Source: JACVRW01 sp963771715 (GTDB lineage Bacteria > Actinomycetota > Thermoleophilia > Solirubrobacterales > Thermoleophilaceae). From it: a stretch of DNA of 64,000 nucleotides. The translations under genes and the position numbers were made by a program. The first letter of the stretch is position 1. Each line of letters starts with the position of its first letter. The notes below the pieces were generated by a model. That model was not told the DNA's origin. It was given only the letters and a program-made list of their open reading frames with translations, and searched no databases. The DNA lies in contig CAVYUQ010000004.1 of assembly GCA_963771715.1 (NCBI GenBank), positions 1 to 64,000 on the forward strand, given 5' to 3'. Shown here one piece after another: positions 44,518 through 53,135 of this stretch.

Positions 44518-44830
44518 CACCGTACAAACAGCAACCGAGCAGCCGGCGCGCGAGGACATCGACCTCGGCGCCGTCCTGCACGCGCTGAGCGACCCGATCC
44601 GGCTCCAGATCGTCGCGGCGCTCGACTCACGCGCGGAGGAGTGCCCCACCGGCAGCTTCGAGGTGCCGGTGAGCAAGTCCACCTGCACGCATCACTTCAG
44701 GGTGCTGCGTGAGGCGGGCGTGGTGCGCCAGCGACCCGAGGGAACGACCCGCCTGAACACGCTCCGCCGCGACGACCTGGACGCGCGCTTCCCAGGTCTC
44801 CTCGACGCGATCCTGGACGCGAGCGGCTAG
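44513..44830 (+). CDS. ArsR/SmtB-family winged-helix regulator
   Basis: 105 residues from ATG 44513. The core DIDLGAVLHALSDPIRLQIV, then SKSTCTHHFRVLREAGVVRQ (recognition helix) and RPEGTTRLNTLRRDDLDARF is the standard ArsR fold. The classic metal site ELCVCDL is absent, so it probably senses something other than arsenic or zinc. A TTG at 44489 is an alternative start. Its end overlaps the convergent glycoside hydrolase gene by four bases. Confidence 0.85.
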   Translation: MNTVQTATEQPAREDIDLGAVLHALSDPIRLQIVAALDSRAEECPTGSFEVPVSKSTCTHHFRVLREAGVVRQRPEGTTRLNTLRRDDLDARFPGLLDAILDASG

Positions 44831-45961
44831 CGAACGCGCTTGTACGCGCGGAACGCCGGCTTGCGGACGCCCTCGTAGGTCATGAGGCCGGTGGTCAGCC
44901 CGAGCGGCATCGACGCGGGCTCGTCGCGGAGGTTGAACCAGCCCAGTCCCGCGATGTAGTCATGGCTGGCGGCAATGTCGTAGGCCCTCGTAAGCCAGCG
45001 AGCCTGCGCCGAGCGGCTCACGGAGAACCCGAAGGCACGATTCGCCCGATCGGACGAGACCGTGAATTCGAGACAGCCACAGCCGCGGCCCTCGGTGCCT
45101 GAAGCGGCGGAAATAGCGACGCAGAGCAGCGGAACCCGAGTTCTCGTAGCGCTTCGCGAACCTCCCGTAGATGCGCTTGAGCTCCCCGTAGAAGGTGTCC
45201 ACGTCGCTCATGTCCACGAAGTACGGGTATTGGGCGAGCGGCGGGTCCGAAAGCCTGGGGAACCGGGCCGAGAACGGATTGTGGGCGAACCAGTCAAGGC
45301 GCGGCGGTCGGCCGTCGACGCGCATCCAGCGGGCGAACAGGACCGGTGGGACGTCGCCGCTGGTGAAGGTGCACCCGCCGATCACGATGTTCCGCCGGCT
45401 TTGTCGCTTGAGCGCGACGTATGCCCTGTCCAGCAGCCTGGCGTACGCCCGCGGCCCGGTTCGGCTGGAGCGAGGCATCGGCTTGAAGTTCGTGTGGTAC
45501 GACGTCTCGCCCCAGATCATCCAGCGGTGGACGGACGGGTAGCGGCGCGTGGCCGCCACCAGGAAGTTCGCGTAGGCGGAGGGCCTCGGCACCCAGTTCT
45601 GCGGCCGGCCGCCGTTGGCCCAGGGCGGGCTGCCCTTGACCATCAGCAGGACGCCGATCCCCTGGGCGCCCGCCTCACGCACGGCGCGGTCGACCTCCGC
45701 GGGCCAGTGGTAGGCCGGGTCGTCCGGGTCGGTGGGACTCGCCGGCTGCGTCGGCGCCGTGCGGTCCCAGCGCAGCTGGTGCTGGAAGACCTTCACCCCA
45801 AGCTCTTGGTAGATCCAGAACGACGAGGCGCCGCTCGGCGTGGTGACCGGCCCCCAGATGGCCTTGTTGGTGTCGGCGGACGCGTTCGCGGCCCCCATGA
45901 GGAGCGTGATCGACGCCAGGGCGAGGCCGATCCACACGCGGCGGCTTTGCACCAAGCGCAT
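44827..45961 (-). CDS. secreted glycoside hydrolase (clan GH-A, GH5/GH39-like), one frameshift as read
   Basis: Signal peptide (WIGLALASITLLMGAANASA) then a TIM-barrel: VFQHQLRWDRTAP, GIGVLLMVKGSPPWANGG, and HRWMIWGETSYHTNFKP with the likely acid/base Glu. Near 45065 the frame shifts; the other frame supplies the nucleophile Glu in WLSEFTVSSDRANRAFGFSV and YIAGLGWFNLRDEP, ending at 44827. About 377 residues. Similar secreted proteins in actinobacteria are thought to cut polysaccharide; the substrate is unknown. It lies just before the glycan locus, on the other strand. Confidence 0.75.
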
Positions 45962-46047
45962 GTTGGCCGAAACCGACAGCCGAGGCAGAGTTTCGGTTGA
46001 CGGCCGGAGCTGGGCGACCGCTAGGCTGCGGTCGCGCGACGGCCGCC

Positions 46048-47198
46048 ATGAAAATCTGCATGCTGCTGCACAAGAGCGTCGTTCACGACGCCCGCGTCCG
46101 CCGTGAGGCGAAGGCGCTTGCGGCGGCCGGTCACGACGTGGTCGTCGTGCATCTCGCCAGCGCCGACGTGCCGCCGGCGGTCCGCGCGGAGGGCTACCGC
46201 GTGGTCCCGGCGCTCGGGCACCGGACGCGGCTGCCGCTGAGCGCTCACCGGCTGCTCATGTTCGCCGGCTTCGTGCTGGCGGTTCGCCGGGAGCGGCCGG
46301 GCGTGGTGCATGCTCACGACGCCGCCATGCTGGCGCCCGGGCTCGCGGCCGCCCGCTCCGTGGGCGCCCGGCTGGTGTACGACTCGCACGAGCTCGCCAC
46401 CGGCGTGCCGTACCGGGAGCGCGCTCTGGGCGCTGTTCGTCCGCGTGCTCGAGCGAGCCGTGATCCGGCGCTGCGACGCGGTCCTGACCGTGTCCGACGG
46501 AATCGCGGACCGCTTGGTGGAGCTGCACGGCCTTCGCCGGCGGCCGGCCGTCGTCCGGAACGTGCCCGACGTGACCGGTCCGCCAGCGGGCGGCCGGCTC
46601 CGGCGGGTGCTCGGGATCGGCGCTGCGCCGCTCGTCCTGCACCAGGGCGCGCCGGCTCGCCACCGCGGCTGCGAGCAGCTCGTGCGCGCGATGGGGTCCG
46701 TGCCGGATGCGCAGCTCGTCTTCCTGGGGGACGAGGGCGATCCCGGCTACGTCGCGGGCCTGACACAGCTGGCGCGCGAATGCGGGCTGGGGGAGCGCGT
46801 CCACTTCGTGCCGAGCGTCCCGCTCGAGGAGCTGCTCGGGCAGACGGCGGAGGCGGACGTGGGCGTCTCGCTGCTCGAGGACGTCTGCGAGAACCACAGG
46901 CTCGCGCTGCCGAACAAGGTCTTCGAGTACGTGGCTGCCGGGGTACCCGTGGTGGCCAGCCGGCTGCCCGAGGTCACCCAGCTGGTCGAGGGGCGAGGGA
47001 TCGGATGGACGGCGAATGCGTCCGACCCGGCGGACGTGGCGCGGGCGATCCGCGAAGCGCTCGCCGGGCGGGACGAGCCGGGCTTGGAGGCGAACCTGAC
47101 GCGAGGCCGCGCGGGAGCTCTCCTGGGCGAGCGAGCAGCAGCGGCTGCTCGGCGTCTACGAGGCGTTCGAGCCCGCGCGCAGGCGGGCGACTGTTCTC
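46048..47198 (+). CDS. GT4-family glycosyltransferase, two frameshifts as read; runs into the next gene
   Basis: MKICMLLHKSVVHDARVRRE begins a GT-B fold enzyme; VVHAHDAAMLAPG and LVYDSHELATG are the acceptor-side motifs. After a shift near 46425 come VLTVSDGIADRL, VLHQGAPARHRGCEQLVRAM and ENHRLALPNKVFEYVAAGVP (donor-binding E-x7-E region). After a second shift near 47100, ELSWASEQQRLLGVYEAFEP continues with no stop into the next glycosyltransferase, so the two may be one tandem enzyme. First gene of the glycan locus. Confidence 0.75.
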
Positions 47199-48398
47199 GT
47201 GCGCAACACCTGCTCCCACGACGCGCGGGTGTTACGGGAGGCGAGAGTGCTGGAGCGGCTCGGCTATGACGTGGGCGTGGTGGCGGTCACATCGACAGCG
47301 GAGCAGCGGCGCAGCGCGGTGATCGACGGTGTCAGCGTGCGCCGGCTGAGCCCGGGCTCACCGCCCTGGCGGCGCTCGCCGCGTGTCCCGGCGTCCGGCG
47401 CCGCGCCTCACGAGGCGGCGGGACCGCAGCCGAGCGGCGCCCACCGTGCCAGCCGCCTGCGCCGGCTCGCCGTGACCCTCGACTGGTACGCCCGCGCGAC
47501 CGCCGTGGTCCTGCGCCGGCGCCCGGAGCTCGTGCACTGCAACGACTACAACACCGCCTGGATCGGTGTGACCGCGAAGCTGCTGGTGGGCAGCCGGTTC
47601 GTGTACGACGCGCACGAGCTGTGGCCCGACCGCAACCTGAGGCCGGAGCCGCGCGCGTGGCTGCTCGCCTGCGAGTGGCTCTTCACGCGCGTCGCGGATC
47701 GCGTGCTCACCACCAGCCCGGGCTATGCCGAGGTGATGGCCCGCCGCTACCGGATCGCGCCGCCGCTCGTGGTCCGCAACATCCCCGAGGCGCGCCCGGC
47801 GGACGGAGTCGCGAGCGGGTCGAACGGCGCGGCGAGCCGCTCGAACGGCGCGCCGCTCGCGCTCTACTTCGGCGCGCTCACGCGCAACCGGGGCCTCGAG
47901 CAGGCGATCGCGGCCCTGCCCGACGTGCCCGGGCTGAGGCTGCGGCTCGTGGGGCCGGAGGCGTGGGGCTTCAAGGCCGAGCTCAAGCGCCTCGCGGAGC
48001 GCCTCGGCGTGGAGGAGCGGGTCGAGCTGTGGGAGCCGGTGGCGGTCGAGGACGGCTGGCGCGTGATCTCGGAGGCGGACGTCGGGCTCGCGCTGATCCA
48101 GCCGTCGTGCCTCAGCTACGAGCTCACGCTGCCCAACAAGCTGTTCGAGTACACGGCCGCCGGCGTGCCCGTCCTCGGGAGCCGGCTGCCGATGATCTCC
48201 GACTTCATCTCCAGTCACGGGGTGGGCCTGACCGCCGCGCCCGGCGACGTTAGCGACGTGGCCGCGAAGCTGCGCGCCATGCTCGAGCCGGAGGCCAACG
48301 AACGCATGCGCGCGGCCTCGCGCACCGCCGCAGCCGAGCTCACCTGGGCCGCTGAGCGCGAGCGGCTGGCGAGCGCCTACGAGGAGCTCGCGGCGTGA
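47199..48398 (+). CDS. GT4-family glycosyltransferase
   Basis: 399 residues from GTG 47199, which is also in frame with the end of the preceding gene. Starts VRNTCSHDARVLREARVLER, then VHCNDYNTAWIGVTAKLL, FVYDAHELWPDR, LTTSPGYAEVMARRY, ALYFGALTRNRGLEQAIAAL and SYELTLPNKLFEYTAAGVPV. Two copies of a GSNGA/RSNGA linker at about 205-220 are low complexity. A retaining sugar transferase for the surface glycan (inference). It overlaps the next gene by four bases. Confidence 0.85.
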   Translation: MRNTCSHDARVLREARVLERLGYDVGVVAVTSTAEQRRSAVIDGVSVRRLSPGSPPWRRSPRVPASGAAPHEAAGPQPSGAHRASRLRRLAVTLDWYARATAVVLRRRPELVHCNDYNTAWIGVTAKLLVGSRFVYDAHELWPDRNLRPEPRAWLLACEWLFTRVADRVLTTSPGYAEVMARRYRIAPPLVVRNIPEARPADGVASGSNGAASRSNGAPLALYFGALTRNRGLEQAIAALPDVPGLRLRLVGPEAWGFKAELKRLAERLGVEERVELWEPVAVEDGWRVISEADVGLALIQPSCLSYELTLPNKLFEYTAAGVPVLGSRLPMISDFISSHGVGLTAAPGDVSDVAAKLRAMLEPEANERMRAASRTAAAELTWAAERERLASAYEELAA

Positions 48399-49195
48399 GC
48401 GCGTCCCCCGGGCGCCTCGCCAGGACGCTGTCCCGCGCGCGCTGGGACGAGTACCGGCGGCTGCTCCGGGCGGCGCAGGCCCACGGCTACCGGCTGCACG
48501 CGCTCGAGGACTGGGTCCGGGACGGCTCGGACGAGGACGAGCCCGCGCTGATCCTGCGCCACGACGTGGACCAGCACCCGCGCTCGGCGCTCGTGATGGC
48601 GGCGATCGAGACCGAGGTCGGGGCTCGCTCCACATGGTACTTCCGCTGGCGCACCGCCCACCCGGAGGTGGTGCGCCGCCTCCGTGCGCAGGGCTTCGGG
48701 GTCGGGCTGCACTACGAGACCCTGTCGCGGCTCGCGCTTCGCGGTGGGAACGGGGGCGACTCGGCTCTCGCGACCGCTCGCGCGGAGCTTCGCCGCGAGA
48801 TCGCCGCCTTCCAGGCGCTGTTCGGGCCGATCCGCAGCGTGTGCCCGCACGGGGACTCGCGCGCCCCCGGAGTGAGCAACGCCGAGCTGATGCGAGGCTG
48901 CGACCCCTCGGAGCTCGACGTCGAGTTCGACGGGAACGAGGCGATGCGCGGTCGCGGCCTCGCGTACTGGCTCACCGACCGCTCGTCGCCGCACGGGGGC
49001 TGGAAAGACGGCGTGGACCCTCACCAACTGCTCGCGGACGGTGTCTCCCCGCTGCTCTGCCTCACCCACCCGAACAACTGGGCATCCGGGGCCAGCCTGT
49101 GGGCCGACCGGCTGCTGGCGGCGGCGCTCCCAGCGCCGGCGCCCGAGACGGGGAGCCGGCTGATCCGCACCGGCCGCGATGAGCCCAGCCTCTAG
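48395..49195 (+). CDS. polysaccharide deacetylase-like (NodB-type) protein
   Basis: 266 residues. LILRHDVDQHP carries the Asp-His-Asp style start of carbohydrate esterase family 4, then TWYFRWRTAHPEVVRRL and GFGVGLHYETLSRL. The second half keeps CLTHPNNWAS with a candidate catalytic His. No signal peptide, so it may act on a cytoplasmic lipid-linked sugar, removing an acetyl group. Start GTG overlaps the previous stop. Confidence 0.75.
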   Translation: MSASPGRLARTLSRARWDEYRRLLRAAQAHGYRLHALEDWVRDGSDEDEPALILRHDVDQHPRSALVMAAIETEVGARSTWYFRWRTAHPEVVRRLRAQGFGVGLHYETLSRLALRGGNGGDSALATARAELRREIAAFQALFGPIRSVCPHGDSRAPGVSNAELMRGCDPSELDVEFDGNEAMRGRGLAYWLTDRSSPHGGWKDGVDPHQLLADGVSPLLCLTHPNNWASGASLWADRLLAAALPAPAPETGSRLIRTGRDEPSL

Positions 49196-49997
49196 CACCG
49201 AGACGGCCGGCTTCGCGTCCATCGTCCCCTCGCTTCGGGAGGAGGTCCTCGGCTGGTACGAGCGGCACGGGCAGAGCCTGGAGGGAGCGGCCGGCAGGAA
49301 CACCCTCGAGACGAACTCGGGCTACGTCGAGCGGCGCGGCGTCCCGTTGCTCGCGATGCTCGGCGAGCGGCTCGGCGGACGCTCGCTCGAGGGCATGTCG
49401 CTGCTCGACCTGGGCTGCGGCTTCGGCGCGCTGTCCGCCTTCTTCGCGGCGCACGGAGCTGAGGTCACGGGACTCGATCCCAACGTGTCGCGCTTCGAGG
49501 TGGGCAGCGCGGTGGCTCGCCGCCACGGGCTCGCGGTCGGCTTCGTGGCCGGCAGGATGGAGCGCCTCCCCTTCCCGGACGAGGCGTTCGACGTCGCCGT
49601 GCAGAACAACTCGCTGTGCTACCTCACCGGCAGAGGTGAGCGGGCGCTGGCGCTCGCGGAGACGCTGCGGGTGCTGCGCCCCGGGGGCGTCGTGCTCGGC
49701 CGCAACCCGAACCGCTGGCACCCGCTCGACCAGTTCACGGGCCTGCCGCTCGTGCACCTGCTGCCGCCGGCGCGCGCGGCGGCGCTGACCGCGCGGCTCG
49801 GGCGCGAGCGCTCGCTCGCTCTGGCGGTCTCGCCGCTCGGGCTTCGCCGCGAGCTGCGCCGAGCGGGCTTCGAGGACGTCGTGCAGCACGGCTTCGTGGA
49901 GTCGAGCCGGCCCGACGCGCTCAAGCTGGTGGCGCGCTATCACCACCTGAGCGCGCGCCGTCCGGTGGTGCCGGACCCGGGAGGGGCCCCCGTCTAG
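49179..49997 (+). CDS. class I SAM-dependent methyltransferase
   Basis: 272 residues. Motif I LLDLGCGFGALSAFFAAHGA, motif II VTGLDPNVSRFE, then MERLPFPDEAFDVAVQNNSL and VLRPGGVVLGRNP, the UbiE/Coq5-like layout. The context suggests methylation of a sugar or lipid in the glycan pathway. It overlaps the deacetylase gene by 17 bases. Confidence 0.85.
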   Translation: MSPASSTETAGFASIVPSLREEVLGWYERHGQSLEGAAGRNTLETNSGYVERRGVPLLAMLGERLGGRSLEGMSLLDLGCGFGALSAFFAAHGAEVTGLDPNVSRFEVGSAVARRHGLAVGFVAGRMERLPFPDEAFDVAVQNNSLCYLTGRGERALALAETLRVLRPGGVVLGRNPNRWHPLDQFTGLPLVHLLPPARAAALTARLGRERSLALAVSPLGLRRELRRAGFEDVVQHGFVESSRPDALKLVARYHHLSARRPVVPDPGGAPV

Positions 49998-50011
49998 ACT
50001 GGCGGACCTCT

Positions 50012-51001
50012 GTGGTGGGAAGTGGCGCGGGCGCGACGCCCATCGTGATGGTTACCGGGATGGCCAAGTCGGGCACGACCTGGCTCAGCGCCATGCTCGA
50101 CGCTCACCCCGAGGTGCTGTCCCCGGGGGAGGGCCGCTTCTTCGGCCGCGCTCTCGTCACGCCGAAGACTGGCGCCCACTCGCTGGAGACCACGCTCCGC
50201 GAGGCCGAGGGGCTTCACGCGTGGCTCAGGACGTCGGTGTGGTCGCGGCAGGCCGACCTCGAAGAGGAGATCCTGGAGGCGACCGCGGCCATCGCGCGGT
50301 CCGTTCTCGGGAGGCGGCTGGTCGAGGCCGGCAAACGGGTGGCCGTCGACAAGACCCCGCTGCCGGACGAGCACTACGTGGCGGACCTCCATCGCGTCCT
50401 TCCGGAGGCCGGCGTCATCCAGATCGTGCGGGACGGCCGCGACGTCGCGATCTCCTCCCTGTACCACATCTGGAACAACGTCGAGAAGGGCATCGAGGTG
50501 CCCGATTACATCGTGGCGGGCAGAGATGCCTGCCGCGCGGACCCAGAGGCATATCTCGAGGCGAACGGGAGCATCTTCCCCTCGCCGGCTTGGCTCGAGG
50601 CCTATGCCGAAGCCTGGCGGGAGAAGGTCAGCGCGACCCGCGCCGACGGCCGCAGGCTGCTGGGTGAGCGATACACGGAGGTTCGGTACGAGGACCTCCA
50701 CGAGCGCCCCGCGCGCGAGCTTTCGCGGTTGGCCGAATTCATCGGAGTCGGCCGCTCTCCGGCTGTGTTGGAGGAGTGCCTCGCGAGCGCCAGCTTCGAG
50801 CGGCTCTCGGGCGGCCGTCGCCCGGGGGAGGAAAACTCGACCTCCTTCTTCCGAAAGGGCGTCGCTGGGGATTGGAGGGCGCTGTTCGGGAAGGAGGACC
50901 TTCGAGTCTTCGAGCGCGAGGCGGGCGGCCTGCTTGCGGAGCTGGGCTACGAGTCGGGCGTCACGCCCGCGGGCTCTGAGGCGCGGCGGGCACTCTCGTA
51001 G
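50012..51001 (+). CDS. PAPS-dependent sulfotransferase
   Basis: 329 residues. The 5'-phosphosulfate loop is AKSGTTWLSAMLDAHPEV (Lys19-Trp24), the 3'-phosphate site IVRDGRDVAISSLYHIWNN, and the end RKGVAGDWRALF. This is the canonical sulfotransferase layout; likely substrates are sugar hydroxyls of the surface glycan. It starts 14 bp after the methyltransferase and converges with the long glycosyltransferase, overlapping by 41 bases. Confidence 0.87.
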   Translation: MVGSGAGATPIVMVTGMAKSGTTWLSAMLDAHPEVLSPGEGRFFGRALVTPKTGAHSLETTLREAEGLHAWLRTSVWSRQADLEEEILEATAAIARSVLGRRLVEAGKRVAVDKTPLPDEHYVADLHRVLPEAGVIQIVRDGRDVAISSLYHIWNNVEKGIEVPDYIVAGRDACRADPEAYLEANGSIFPSPAWLEAYAEAWREKVSATRADGRRLLGERYTEVRYEDLHERPARELSRLAEFIGVGRSPAVLEECLASASFERLSGGRRPGEENSTSFFRKGVAGDWRALFGKEDLRVFEREAGGLLAELGYESGVTPAGSEARRALS

Positions 51002-53135
51002 TGGGGCGACTGACCCGCTCGATGGCCCCCAGCAGCTGACGGGCGCGGTGGTCGACGGTATGGCGTTCCAACACAAGCTCGCGGCCGCGCCGCGCACGCT
51101 CCGCGCGCGCCTCAGGGTGCGCCAGCCAGTGCTCGACCTTCGCGCTTAGCTCTGTCGAGTCGCGGTATGTCTCGACCGCGTCGCCGAGCTCTGCATCGAT
51201 CCCCTCCACCTCGTCGCACAGCACGAACGCCTCACAGGCGAGCGCGTCGTAGAGGCGGTTCGCGACGAACCCCCGCGCGCGCATGTCGTCCCAATGGTCG
51301 GCAAGCAGGATCCCGCACGAGGAGTAGAGCCGCCGCAGCTCATCGAGCGACACTCGCTCGGCTCGCGCGTGCCGAGACGCCAGCCGCGCCCAGCCGCGAC
51401 CGTAGAGCGCTGGCTCGAGGCCCGCCGAGAGGGCGTCCCACACCACGCGCCGGAACACCCCCCGCCAGTTGCCGACGAACAGCAGCTCATGCGCGACCGA
51501 CTCGTCCGGCTCGGGGAAGAAGGCCTCGGGGTCAGTGAACTGCGGCATCACCTCCACCGGCGCCTCGAGGACGCGACTCAGGCGCGCGGCCTCGGGACGC
51601 GAGGCAACGAGGACGCAGTCGTAGCGGTCGAGCTCGGCCGGGGACACCGCGTCCGGATGGCTGATCCGCCATACGAGATTCAGCTGCCCGGGGAGCGGGT
51701 CGGGCAGCTCCCAGCCCTGGATCGCGAGGGCCGCGTCGAGGCAGGCGCCTGCCGGGTCCCCTGCGCTCGAGCGCTGCTCGAGCAGCGCCGTGTGCCCCAG
51801 CCCGGCGAGCCGGCGGCAGAGCGAGGCCGCCAGCATCGCGTCGCCTCCGGGGCGAGCCGTCCGCACGCATACCGACGGCCGCTCGATCGTGGCGAGCAGA
51901 GCCTCGCGCAGCGCGCCGGGCTCGCGCGTCGCGCGCGCCAGGTCGACTTCGAGCCGCGCGGCGAAGCGCTCGCCGGAACACAGCCAGTCGGCCGCCAGTG
52001 AGCCGCCTTCGAGCACGAGGCGGACGTCCGGATCGCCGGCGTGCTCCCATCCGAGCGCCGCGCACTGGTGGGCCAGCGAGGCGAGCTCGGGCGCCAGCGA
52101 GACCCGAAGGGCGCGCCGGCCACCGAGCAGCAGCCCACGAAGAGCCCGCCTGCGCAATGCCGGGCCCTGGCGGCGCAGCAGCTCGTGAAGGTCGCCCTCG
52201 CCGGCGGCGCTCACGGCCGGCTCGATCCGGATCTCGGTCGACCGCGCCGTCCTCAGCCCCCTCGCCTCGACTTTGAGGCTGAGCTCGGCGCCTCGGAGCG
52301 AGCCCCGATAGCCGCGGAAGGCCTCGGCCTCGACCGCGCCATGTCGGATGGCCACGCACGACCCGCCCGGGAAGTCGCCGCCGTCGGGATCCGCGGACAG
52401 GCGCGGAACGCCGCTGGTCCAGTCGAGCCGCCAGCCGCCGGGGCCCGCTGCGACCACCCCCACCCCCTGGTCCTCGGAGAGCGGCCCCAAGAGCCGGTCG
52501 AGCCAATCGGGCGAGACGGGCGCTGCGTTTGACACGACCACGATCACGTTCCCGCCGGCTCGCCCGACCGCCGCGGCGAGCGATTCGCCGGGCGCGCCGA
52601 GGTCGGGGACGAGCCGAAAGCGCCGCCCGCCGCCACGGCTTCGCCGCCAGGTGCGCAGCGCCAGCGGGAGATTGCGCGGCGAGCAGTGGAGCAGCACGTC
52701 CACGCGGGCTTCGGGGCGGGCGGGGGGCGGGGTGTGCGGCCGCGGGCGGGTGGGCCGCGCTCGTCGAGCAAGCCGGCCACGCCCCATAAGCCTGCGACTC
52801 GCCGAAGCGAGGCGCGCTGCGAGCCCCCGCTCCAGCGCATCCGCGCGCCGCGCGGCGCGGTAATAACCGGCGCGCTCGTGTTCGAGGGCCGTCGCCTCGG
52901 GGGTGCGTGCCCGTCGTGGCTGCCGTCTGCCGACGCGTGACAACAGGTCCCATGACCTGCTGCCGGCGATGGCGGCGCTCAAGCGCCGCGCCGCGCCGGC
53001 CCCGGCATGGAGCTCGGGCAGCCGACGCTCGAGAGCCAGGCGGCGAGCCCTGAACGTCTCGATTGCCTCCTCCGCGCGGACCCGCTGCTCGATGGACAGC
53101 CGCTCGCGCTCGGCCGCCTCCCGCAGCTCGTTCAA
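50961..53135 (-). CDS. long glycosyltransferase with N-terminal coiled coil (CgeB/GT4-like C-terminus)
   Basis: 724 residues from TTG 53135, whose TTGA overlaps the previous stop. Residues 1-120 are helical and charged (NELREAAERERLSIEQRVRA), then a GT2-like segment (NVIVVVSNAAPVSPDWLDRL, FPGGSCVAIRHGAVEAEAFR), then a GT-B C-terminal half: LNLVWRISHPDAV, VMPQFTDPEAFFPEPDES, ELLFVGNWRGVFRRVVWDAL and FVANRLYDALACEAFVLCDE, ending with DTVDHRA-type helix. So it may hold two catalytic modules. Frame intact over 2.2 kb. Confidence 0.75.
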   Translation of the reverse strand: MNELREAAERERLSIEQRVRAEEAIETFRARRLALERRLPELHAGAGAARRLSAAIAGSRSWDLLSRVGRRQPRRARTPEATALEHERAGYYRAARRADALERGLAARLASASRRLMGRGRLARRARPTRPRPHTPPPARPEARVDVLLHCSPRNLPLALRTWRRSRGGGRRFRLVPDLGAPGESLAAAVGRAGGNVIVVVSNAAPVSPDWLDRLLGPLSEDQGVGVVAAGPGGWRLDWTSGVPRLSADPDGGDFPGGSCVAIRHGAVEAEAFRGYRGSLRGAELSLKVEARGLRTARSTEIRIEPAVSAAGEGDLHELLRRQGPALRRRALRGLLLGGRRALRVSLAPELASLAHQCAALGWEHAGDPDVRLVLEGGSLAADWLCSGERFAARLEVDLARATREPGALREALLATIERPSVCVRTARPGGDAMLAASLCRRLAGLGHTALLEQRSSAGDPAGACLDAALAIQGWELPDPLPGQLNLVWRISHPDAVSPAELDRYDCVLVASRPEAARLSRVLEAPVEVMPQFTDPEAFFPEPDESVAHELLFVGNWRGVFRRVVWDALSAGLEPALYGRGWARLASRHARAERVSLDELRRLYSSCGILLADHWDDMRARGFVANRLYDALACEAFVLCDEVEGIDAELGDAVETYRDSTELSAKVEHWLAHPEARAERARRGRELVLERHTVDHRARQLLGAIERVSRPTTRVPAAPQSPRA

